Shown: positions 42,943-51,941 of the stretch, one piece after another
How positions within the stretch are numbered: position 1 is the stretch's first letter
How the letters are laid out: every line of letters starts with the position of its first letter
Assembly: GCA_026419775.2 (NCBI GenBank)
Contig: JAOPGA020001073.1
Span: 1 to 58,410, forward strand
Length of the DNA: 58,410 bases
Source: Acrasis kona
Taxonomy: Eukaryota; Heterolobosea; Eutetramitea; Acrasida; Acrasidae
Reading direction: 5' to 3'
Program-made: the position numbers and the translations under genes
The notes under the pieces: model-generated
What the model was told of the DNA's origin: nothing
The model's database searches: none
The model's input: only the letters and a program-made list of their open reading frames with translations

Positions 42943-44308
42943 ATGCTGCACAGAATTATAATAGTGTCCATACTTGTTGTGATACTACATGCGAAAGTTC
43001 AGCTAGATAAGATTTCTCTACCTGAGGGTTGGAATATTGATTTACTTGCAACCATACCAGATGCCCGCCAGATGACAATAAACAAAGAACAAAACATTTT
43101 AATCGTTGGGTCTAGGTACATAAACAAAGTCCATGCAGTAGTTTTATACAATAAATTTGCTGGTACTCCTTACGTACTGGCTGACAATTTAAATGTAATT
43201 CATCAAAGCTCGAATCTGTTTTCACATTTAGGCACCGAACGGAGTCGCATTTGATGATGAGTCTGGATCACTTTATGTCGCCTTGATAGACCGCATAGTC
43301 AAATATGATAACATAGTTGATTATGTTATGAAATCACAACCCGCGCCGACACCTATTGTTGTATACGATAAATATCCTAACCATACAACTCATGGGTACA
43401 AATACATTAAGATCCACAATGGTCGCATCTGTACGTCTTAAACTTTAGTCTTTTAACACTAAACAGTTGTTCCTCAGGGCACTCCTTGTGACAGGTGCGT
43501 TAACACAACATTGCCAGACGGCTCCATCACGTCCATCAAGATGGACGGTTCCGATTTTACTGTTCACGCACAGGGCATTCGGAACAGTGTTGGGCTAGAC
43601 TTCCACCCAATAAGTGGTGATTTGTGGTTTACGGACATGGACTCAACGCATCAAGAAACAGAACACTCAGAAGATGAGCTCAACTCCCTCAGGTTGGCCT
43701 CAAATGTTTCACACATACCTCATTTTGGATATCCATATTGTTATTCAACATCACATCAAACATTGCCAGACCCTGATTTTAATCCTTCAAAGAACTGCTC
43801 CGCTTACATTCGTCCAAGTTTTACACTGGGCTCAAGCGTAGCCGCATTAGGCTGTAAGTTTTACTCCTCGGGAACAAACAACAAGATACCTGAACAGTTC
43901 AAGTCCAATGATTTAATCTTGATTGCAGAGCATGGATCGTTAAACGGAACTACTGGATTTAAAATCTCGAAAGTCAACATTACAGGATCAGAAAAGCAAG
44001 TGTTTGTAGAGGGATGGTTGGAATCAAAAACGGGAGTGGCTTGGGGACGTCCAGTCGACGTGCTTGTCCTAAATGACGGAAGCATTCTTGTCAGTGACGA
44101 TTTAGCAGGAGCAATCTATAGGATTTATCATGTTGTGTCTACGCAAGAAATTAAGTTATGGGCCTACATTACTTTTCCTATATTGTTTATTGTGGCGTTA
44201 AGTCTTATTGGGTGTGCCATCTTCTTTTTTAACAGGTACCAATCCATCAAAGAAAGTCAGGCTTCGCCTCAAGGAGAAAAGTTTGAAGAAATGAAAGATG
44301 AAGATTAA
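42943..44308 (+). CDS. membrane-anchored sorbosone-dehydrogenase-like beta-propeller (3 exons)
   Basis: Exons 42943-43194, 43232-43430 and 43467-44308 (introns 37 and 36 nt) give 430 residues. A signal peptide (MLHRIIIVSILVVILHA) leads into LPEGWNIDLLATIPDARQMT, then APNGVAFDDESGSLYVA, FVPQGTPCDRC and NSVGLDFHPISGDLWFTDMD. These are the strand and loop motifs of the glucose/sorbosone dehydrogenase (Yli I-like) six-bladed propeller. One membrane helix lies near the C-terminus (ITFPILFIVALSLIGCAIFF). It probably oxidises sugars at the cell surface or in an endolysosome, with PQQ or none. The A of the ATG is the last base of the transposon's TA duplication. Confidence 0.82.
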
Positions 44309-44318
44309 AAAAACATTT

Positions 44319-44912
44319 TTATATAAACTTTATGAATGTGACTGAGTAAAGTGGAAATTGTGTTTGTGGGTCATATGTAATGTAGCTGGTACTTTTTGCT
44401 GGTATCAAGATGCCTGTAGAATGCTTCATGTTGAAATCAGAGGTGTAAGACTCTCTTTTATTTTTGATTGCATCTACAAGTCTTCCGAATGCTTCCCTCG
44501 AATTAGTAGGGTCCAATAGGTCTCTCCAAGTCCGAATCGAAGAGTACAAGTCGCCTTCTTGATGACCAAGATGGTCCCACACCGGCTTGTTCCACGCTAC
44601 AATAACACCTTGATCAACCGTGACCAACAGTCCTACATTGTCTGGTAAATCTATACCCATAAAAGAATTTGTAAATGTGTTGAGGTTTTCAGAGATTTGA
44701 TCTAAACGTTGCTTGATTGCTTGATTTTCAAGTTGCAAATTAATTATCTGCTGTTCTCTTGATAAGTCGTGATGATGTGATCCGTGTCTAGATTGTAGTC
44801 TTTCCACTTCATGGTTTGCACTCATTCTTGTGAAGTTATCAACTTGAGAGTACATGTTATGTATATCAACACGGTTCGATTGATTGCTCATTTTAAAATA
44901 AATTTGCACCAA
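44319..44912 (-). CDS. coiled-coil / PAS-domain protein
   Basis: 197 residues; the more likely start is residue 8 (MSNQSNRVD, 44891). A short leucine-zipper-like helix (QQIINLQLENQAIKQRLDQI) precedes a PAS domain (NVGLLVTVDQGVIVAWNKP, then SREAFGRLVDAIKNKRESY and YITYDPQTQFPLYSV). A zipper plus PAS without a DNA-binding domain suggests a partner of a transcription factor, similar to the PAS part of the fungal AcuK/Ert1 class. It converges 10 bp from the propeller gene. Confidence 0.65.
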   Translation of the reverse strand: MVQIYFKMSNQSNRVDIHNMYSQVDNFTRMSANHEVERLQSRHGSHHHDLSREQQIINLQLENQAIKQRLDQISENLNTFTNSFMGIDLPDNVGLLVTVDQGVIVAWNKPVWDHLGHQEGDLYSSIRTWRDLLDPTNSREAFGRLVDAIKNKRESYTSDFNMKHSTGILIPAKSTSYITYDPQTQFPLYSVTFIKFI

Positions 44913-45018
44913 AGGAGATTCAAATGGTTATATCAGCTGCAGTGAACCGAAAAAGCACAAAATCTAATTTTGCATCATGATTACAAAAGAGATTGAATCT
45001 GAAGGAGAGCAGAAGATT

Positions 45019-45586
45019 TCAACTTGTTTCATGGCGCGGACAAGTCTGACTTGTCTTTCCATGTCGAAAAATTACTAATCCTGCATATCGAACGTTTGTT
45101 TTGAAGCAAACAACATGGTAATGCAGAAATTCAACAAGAGACAACCAATATAAGCTCCTCGCAAGGCCTTGTTGCGATAAATTATAAAGCTCTAGGTGCA
45201 CAAAAACCTTAAAACTTTCCGCAACTCTTGTTAGATGTCCTACCGCTGACATTCCCACTCGACAAAGAAAATAGTTAACCATACTCTCTGACAACTTTGG
45301 TCTATGCTGATCAGCTTGGTAAGTCTTTGTACCATGCCAAGGTCTTCCAAATGATGATCGATTCCAGCACTCTGGTAGGTAGTTCGGTTGTCAGGCGATT
45401 GGTGGCATCCAAATTCATAACCACGGATGAGATCCAATAGGCGTATGGAATTATATATATGCTGCGCCTGTATTGGTCTACAAAGAGCTCTAGTGCTTGG
45501 ATTAAGTCATCGACATTAGTTTGTTGAAGTATGCATAAATAAAATTGTTGGAGATCTTGCCCATTGGCACCACCTAGTAGCACCAC
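45019..45586 (-). pseudogene. decayed helical ORF, unknown
   Basis: Helical protein-like segments lie in two frames: QQFYLCILQQTNVDDLIQAL and RVLESIIIWKTLAWYKDLPS, then MVNYFLCRVGMSAVGHLTRV and LARSLYWLSLVEFLHYHVVC. A frame change near 45310-45320 separates them, and no intron of allowed size fits. The helices recall the middle region of fungal zinc-cluster transcription factors, but weakly. The rest of 44913-45736 is the promoter of the PH-domain gene. Confidence 0.35.
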
Positions 45587-45736
45587 CTCTCTTTTGTCAT
45601 TTTCTGCCTTTGATCTATGTATTTTGGGTGTATATAGTTGTTCATTACGTTGTTGTTAAAAGAAGCTCACCTCAAGTTGAATAATTAACAATTTTGTGTC
45701 TTGATGATCTTATTACAATTTATAAAATAAACGAAA

Positions 45737-47666
45737 ATGTCATGCGGCTTGGATTCTGAGTTTGAGTTCCTAGCGACGGCAGTAAGTAATGACAATCATA
45801 ACGTTTGTGTTTCTTTATAATGTATTCTTATATTTTTAGGACGAAGACTCTTCTTCGACACCAAATCCCGGACCCTACGCAGGGGACACTAACAAACAAG
45901 GTTTACCTGCCTGTATACATAATGTCTTCAAGACCGGTTCGTTATTAAAAAGGGGGAAATGGAACAAAAACTTTTTGAAAAGATGGTTTGTGCTACGAGA
46001 TGGCACACTATCATACTACCAAAACAACAATACTCGAAGGCCTATTCGCGTTATTGATTTAAAGGACACGTTTGTTAGAAAAGCCCCAGAAATTGTCGCC
46101 CCAGATGTCAAAACATCTGCATGTTTCATGCTATTCACCAAAGAACGTAACTTTTACTTTGCAGCTGATAACAGCGTACAAATGAACGAATGGATCATTT
46201 CGTTGAGAATGGCAGGTGCTATACTTGACCCCGACAGACCCATCGTAAAAAACACAGAGGAGGGTGTCTTTGACGAGGAAGCTGCTAAAGAACTTCTTTT
46301 TGAAAAACTAAAATTCCAAAGCAAAAATGCGACAGCTCAAAATGACGCATACCTTGAAGAAGTACTTTCGAACCATGATTTTGAAAAGAAACAGAAATTG
46401 ATTGATTTAGAGCAACAACTACGAGAAGAGTTTCGCATCACACTCGATGAGAAGGAACAAGAGATTAGCAGTACATTAAAATCACTTCATGAAACCAATT
46501 TGGAAAAAGAGCGTCTTCTTCGAATGTCTTTTGTTGAACGAGAATCAGAACTTCAACGTCAAATACATCAACTAACGAGCACAATCAAAAAAAATCAACA
46601 AGCAAGTCAAAAGGAGAGTGACGAACGAATCAAAACAGCCACTCAATTTTACACGAACGTCATCAACGATCTTAACCAACGTATAAGTACATTAGAAGCA
46701 CTCACAACGAGTCAACAATCAGAATCACACTACACGGACGAATACGTTCAATCCCTCACTCTTCAAGTAACAAAGCTACAGAACCAAATAGAAGTACTCA
46801 AGATTAAAAGCAAGAGCGAAATGGAGGGTCTCATGCGACGCTTGCAAATGGAACACGACATGAGAGTTTTAGAGATTGAGAAGCAACACAAAATAAATAT
46901 TTCAAGATTGGAGAAGGACCAAAGGGTACAACTGGCAGACAACGCAGCCTCTCTCACAATAGAGCTGGGTAAAGCCATTTACAATAAAGATAAAGAGTTA
47001 ATTAGAATAAAGTTTGGGAAGGGACTTTCTGACAGTGAGGGAGTTGACCCAAATGATGATCTTTGTTCTCCAATAACTCCGCATTCACAATCAATCAGTC
47101 GCAGTCTTGCTGATTTTCATTCCGGAACAGCACTCAGAGAAGCAGTTCGTATTATAGAGGAACATGCCGTACAAGTCCAAAACCTTGAAGTTTCCTTGTC
47201 TAAAGCAAATTTTGAAAAAGAACAGTTGGAACAATCTTTAAACTTTTTGAAGGAAAAGGACGAAACACTTGTGAAGCAAGTCGACACGTTGAGAGATAAT
47301 CTTATCAAGGAGAGAGAAGAAATTGAAAAGGAGGTGAGCGAAGAGAAGCAAAATGAGATTAAACAGTTAAGAGAGTTGATAGCGAAAGAGTGCACGGACG
47401 CCGAACATCTAAGGTACACATTAAAGACGCTGCACCAAGAAAAGCAGGAATACGATGGTAAATATAAAAAGATGTATAATACGCTTCAGAACAAGGTTCA
47501 AGAGCAGAGTGCACAGATCAATACATATGAATCCAAAATACTGAGCATGGAGCAAGAATTAAATAACATGAAGTCGGTTGATGAGGACATTAGAGCGAAG
47601 GCTGCTGATGGGTCGAGAGCTTTTAGGAGATCTACATTAATATTCTCAGTTGCCAAGAATGTATGA
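45737..47666 (+). CDS. PH-domain / long coiled-coil protein (2 exons)
   Basis: Exons 45737-45781 and 45840-47666 (58-nt intron) give 623 residues. After an acidic leader, a pleckstrin-homology domain spans about residues 47-150 (TGSLLKRGKWNKNFLKRWFV, LSYYQNNNTRRPIRVIDL, MNEWIISLRMAG, with the invariant Trp). Residues about 175-600 are almost continuous coiled coil. The PH domain would bind phosphoinositides and the coil would dimerise, so it is a membrane-associated scaffold. The partner is unknown. Confidence 0.85.
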
Positions 47667-47674
47667 AATGTAAA

Positions 47675-48525
47675 TTATTGTTTATTAACTTGTTCAAATT
47701 TGTCAAGTAACTTTTGGTAATGTTCTGAAGAATACAAATCATGTTTGTTAATATAGTCAATAACCTCATCGTGAATTAGGTACTTGATTGAATATTTTCT
47801 CTTGATTAGCATGCGTACTTTGGTAGAACTCACATCATTCAATACCCACTCCGGAACTTGGAAGATATTTTTAGCACTACGTTGCAAAACATCACTCTCG
47901 AAAACCATTTGAGACACACTAACACCAACACGTTCAATTACAACAACACCATGATGTGACAAAATGAATTCGACATCTTCTGGCCTCCACACGCCTGGTT
48001 TGATGAAAGACTCTAACAAATCTGCACCACACAAAAGGAAAATGTCTACATCGCTTCTGTTCAGGGTCTTTCCAACGCTTTCTACAAAATGAGCCAGGAC
48101 TTGTCTTGTTCTTGAGTACTCTGGCTGCTTAATCTCCCAGTCGTCGACAGCAATCCAGTCAGAGTTCTTTAGGGCTAATTTGCACATCTCAAGACGGTGT
48201 TCGGCCTCAGCTATTCCTTTTTTTCTTTTTCCATAATCTTCATGGACCGGTGAAACGTAGCCAGCGACTACATCAATGCCCCTCTCCTTCATCAAAAAAT
48301 CTCTTGCATTCTCAAACATTCTGAGATGTTGACAAGTAATAGGACTAAACGTTCCGCATGCAACGAGGACTGCCGCTCTTTTACTACCATGTCTAAACAA
48401 AAGTCTGTCACAAAATTACATGTACAAATTGACTCACCCAAGGTCCTTTGGCTGTCTAATATTGCTAGTGGGAAACGTATAATCTATGAAAATTAGTCAA
48501 AACAAACTTCTATCTAACCTGACAT
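47675..48525 (-). CDS. NMNAT: nicotinamide/nicotinate mononucleotide adenylyltransferase (3 exons)
   Basis: Exons 48525-48519, 48483-48438 and 48392-47675 (introns 35 and 45 nt) give 256 residues. The start MSDYTFPTSNIRQPKDLG leads into VLVACGTFSPITCQHLRMFE, the (G/A)-x-F-x-P-x-x-x-x-H nucleotidyltransferase signature. VDIFLLCGADLLESF and VSSTKVRMLIKRKYS supply the second and third substrate-binding motifs. The enzyme joins NMN or NaMN to ATP to make NAD or NaAD. Exon 1 encodes only two full codons and one base, but the join is clean. No transit peptide, so probably nuclear or cytosolic. Confidence 0.92.
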
Positions 48526-48579
48526 TGATGAAGGTTGATGTTCTTGGATTACAAAAAAAAACAAAGTATTGTAATAAGT

Positions 48580-49311
48580 TTATTGTTGAGTAATCTTTGG
48601 AAGTGTAACCGTATCAGAATTGCGCATGTTAATATCGTCAAAAATCTGAGCAGACTTAAGGTCCAAATCAGAAAAAGATGCATCTTCTGTACCATCTTTT
48701 TGTGTCAATTGAGATCTCCCAACTGCCTTCTCTAATTCATACACATGATCGATTAGATGGCCGATTTGAGTTCCCCAGTTTTTATTTAACACTTTGATCT
48801 GCTCCTTATGTTTATTGTTGTTCTTCTCAAAATCTTCAGACAACTTGATGAATTGTCTACACCCATTTTCTGCAACTACCTGAAGACTGTCTTGCATATC
48901 TAACCGAATTTGTTTTTCTCTTTCGCTGATAACGTCAACTACCTCACTAGACTGTAGACTCAACCTAGTGTGGAATAAATCTTTCATTTTAGCTATTATA
49001 ATAGTAACTCGTTCTATTCTATCGTTGAGCTCTGCATTTTTATACTCTGTGTCCTTTATTTTTTGTTGGCAATGATTGATTTTGCGTTTCATTGTCAAAG
49101 TATTTTGTTCACATTCTACTTCAAGCATGGTGGTTCTCTTTAATAGCTTTTTCATGATAGAATTATTCGTATCAACAATGTCCTCAAGATGCTTTATCCT
49201 CTGCTTCATTTCCTCAACATCGGGTTGGAAAATTGGCGCAACCGCCGTCATAGGCATTGTGATGCCTTCTAATTCTTCTTGCCAAAATGTATCATTTACT
49301 GTTGGCTGCAT
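48580..49311 (-). CDS. coiled-coil protein, 243 aa
   Basis: One frame, with coiled coil from about residue 30 to 195 (EEMKQRIKHLEDIVDTNNSI, LSEDFEKNNNKHKEQIKVLN). The ends are short and polar. It lies 54 bp upstream of NMNAT on the same strand. No motif places it; a cytoskeletal or centrosomal role is possible but unsupported. Confidence 0.6.
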   Translation of the reverse strand: MQPTVNDTFWQEELEGITMPMTAVAPIFQPDVEEMKQRIKHLEDIVDTNNSIMKKLLKRTTMLEVECEQNTLTMKRKINHCQQKIKDTEYKNAELNDRIERVTIIIAKMKDLFHTRLSLQSSEVVDVISEREKQIRLDMQDSLQVVAENGCRQFIKLSEDFEKNNNKHKEQIKVLNKNWGTQIGHLIDHVYELEKAVGRSQLTQKDGTEDASFSDLDLKSAQIFDDINMRNSDTVTLPKITQQ

Positions 49312-50071
49312 TCAACACCTTTGTGTTGGAGCGAGCCCAGACAATTTCGTATCAGTCTAGCTGCCGCTTTTTCTACGTTACAATTTTTAATACACCAGAA
49401 CCTGAATTTGTTTGGGAATGTTTATTTGAGGCAAATATTCAGCCTGAAGTAGGCTCTGAAACATGATTTAAAGAATACCTTCGAGTGAAATTGTTGCGAA
49501 GTGTTGGTAAGTACACACAACATTGAAAAAGTTAACTGACAGTCAGGATTTGTTGATAGAAACAAATGGATAGGTTTCAAACAACTTCACTGATATTTTT
49601 AATCATAAAAATGAGGCTTGAGCGAGTCGAACGCCCGACCTGCTGATCTGGAGTCAGATGCTCTACCAATACTCTTTAAATAAACTGAGCTAAAGCCCCT
49701 ACAAAATAATAGTTAGATATTAGTATTTAGCGCATTATTATCAATCATCAGTTGTCTTGTTGAATAACTTGTTTTCTTTATGGCCTCACATATAGATTGT
49801 CTTATTGTATAAAGTGTACATTGGTACAAAATATTAATATGCACAAAACTTTAAAAATGTTCCTCTGAGTTTAAGTAAACATAGTGAGTCACGATATATC
49901 CACGGACTTCACTAGATGTACTCCGAGGGCGTTTGTAAGTTATGTGTTAATGTGTACCCGCAGAAATGACGGAAAATACCAGTTTCAATGGGCGGAGTTG
50001 TTTTGAAGGTATTGATCGAATTATTTTTGTAAGTCAGATATATATCCGTTGACCGTTCAATTCAAAACAAC
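49312..50071. other. intergenic region containing tRNA-Trp
   Basis: About 760 bp. Apart from the tRNA gene at 49612-49699, it holds the promoter of the malic enzyme gene, and I see no other feature. Confidence 0.5.
49612..49699 (-). tRNA. tRNA-Trp(CCA) with a 15-nt D-loop insertion
   Basis: Acceptor GGGGCTT pairs with AAGCCTC (one G-T), discriminator A. The anticodon arm is TCTGA-CTCCAGA-TCAGC, giving anticodon CCA; the outermost pair is a T-C mismatch. The T arm is GGGCG-TTCGACT-CGCTC. A T5 run lies downstream. The D arm GCTCAGTTGGTAGAGC is interrupted by TTATTTAAAGAGTAT (plus-strand about 49669-49683), just before GG, the same place as in both Pro genes. No anticodon-loop intron. Confidence 0.94.
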
Positions 50072-51916
50072 ATGAAGTCACCCCTAGAGCAGTCTATGCT
50101 ATCACCCTTGAGTCCATCTACCGGAGGATTGACACGTAGTAGATCTCAGGTCTTCTCGGATCCAGAACTTTTTACTCCCTCAAAGACCAACATCCTGCAC
50201 GACTCTACTTACAACAAGGGAACTGCCTTTAGTAGAGATGAGAGAGATAAGCTTGGTCTTTCCGGTTTACTACCATACAAAGTAGAGACTCTTGAGGACC
50301 AGCTAAGAAGAGCTCTTAGACAATTTCGCGCTTTTACTACTCCTATTGAGAAGTACATTTACCTATCCTCTCTTCAAGAGCGCAATGAAACCTTGTTCTA
50401 TCGCCTTCTTGTAGAAAACTTGGTTGAGACAATGCCAATTGTTTATACTCCAACTGTTGGTGAGGCATGCACGAAGCTTCATGAGGTTTGGAGGTCCTCT
50501 AGAGGAATGTACATATCTCTTGAGGATAAGGGAAGAATTAGACGTCTTTTAGATAACTGGTCCCATGTACCTGACATTATCGTTGTCACTGACGGCAGCC
50601 GTATCCTTGGACTTGGAGATTTAGGTATGTACTATTATTTGCTTCCTACTAAATCCAAATCAAGGTTGTGGAGGAATGGGTATTCCTATTGGTAAGCTTT
50701 CGCTCTACGTAGCAGGAGCAGGTTTCCATCCAGTAAAGACGCTGCCAGTCCAACTCGACGTCGGAACAAATAACCAAAAGCTAAGGAATGATGACCTTTA
50801 TCTTGGTTTGAACCGCGATCGCGTTCGTGGAGAAGAGTTCTACAGTTTCGCAGATGAGTTTCTCATGGCAGTCAAGGACAAGTGGCCCAAGTGCTTGGTT
50901 CAATTTGAAGATTTCTCAAACGACGTTTGCTTTGAGCTGCTAGAAAAGTACAGGAATAAACTCTTGTGCTTCAACGACGACATCCAAGGAACAGGTGCTG
51001 TAATTGTGAGTGGATTCCTCAACGCAGCAAAGGTAACTGGCATTCGTCCAAAGGATCACAAAATTGTCTTCTTCGGAGCCGGATCAGCAAGTGTCGGAGT
51101 TGCAGATCAAATTGCGATGGTTATGAAACTAGACTCTGACAAGGATGGAAAACAAGTCACAGTGGATGAGATGAGAAGAAGAATGTACTTGGTTGACAGC
51201 AAGGGATTGGTTACCAAGAGCAGAGGAGGTAGACTAGAAGTACACAAGGTGGCTTATGCAAGAGATGACGTCGAAGAAGAGTTGACTTCACTGTTGGAAG
51301 TTGTCAAGAAATACAAACCAACTGCATTGATTGGATTGAGCGGACAAGGTCAAACATTCACAGAGGAGATTTTGTCGTTAATGGCAGAAAATAATGAAAA
51401 GCCGATCGTGTTTGCATTGAGCAACCCCACCAACAATTCTGAGTGCTCTGCAGAACAAGCTGTAAAGTTCACTAAGGGTAAATGTGTTTTCGCGTCAGGT
51501 TCACCCTTCCCTGATGTTACCTACGAAGACAAAGTCATCAAACCCGGTCAAGGGTAAGTTGAGTCGCCACTAACATTCTAACTCTCATCAGAAACAACAT
51601 GTACATCTTCCCCGGGCTAGGATTAGGTGCTGTGGTAAGCGAAAGCAAGAATGTGTCCGACTTGATGGTTTTGACAGCTTCTCAAGTACTTGCCGACTGT
51701 GTAACCGAACAAGATTTGAAGAAGGGAGACATTTATCCATCTTTGGCATCCATCAGAAGCATATCCGTAAAGATTGCAGCAGCTGTCGCCAGACAAAGCG
51801 TAAAGGAAGGTTTGTGCAGGTTAACCAGCATTCCAGATGATTGGGAACAATATGTTAAGAATTACGTGTTCGAACCAGCCTACGCAGAGTTGGGTGATGC
51901 ATCGCAATTACAATAA
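50072..51916 (+). CDS. malic enzyme (3 exons)
   Basis: Exons 50072-50624, 50665-51553 and 51592-51916 (introns 40 and 38 nt) give 588 residues. Conserved parts include VETMPIVYTPTVGEACTKLH, RILGLGDLG joined to CGGMGIPIGKLSLY, LVQFEDFSNDVCFELLEKYR, CFNDDIQGTGAVIVSGFLNA, the GAGSASVGVA dinucleotide loop, and GQGNNMYIFPGLGLGA. It decarboxylates malate to pyruvate with NADP or NAD. There is no strong transit peptide, and the N-terminus is Ser-rich (SPSTGGLTRSRS), so a cytosolic NADP enzyme is likely. Convergent with filamin, 25 bp apart. Confidence 0.95.
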
Positions 51917-51941
51917 ATCAAATATTACAAAGATTCTATTT

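Larger units (their letters stand above)
42047..42943. mobile_element. Tc1/mariner-like element, short and defective
   Basis: A perfect 26-bp inverted repeat (TTGTCGATTGCAAAAAAGCA plus TGACCC) occupies 42049-42074 and 42916-42941, and both ends abut TA. The perfect ends argue for recent mobility. The 893-bp body is too short for a complete transposase; only a helix-turn-helix part survives on the minus strand, and an unrelated small ORF lies on the plus strand. The right-hand TA overlaps the start codon of the next gene. Confidence 0.9.
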
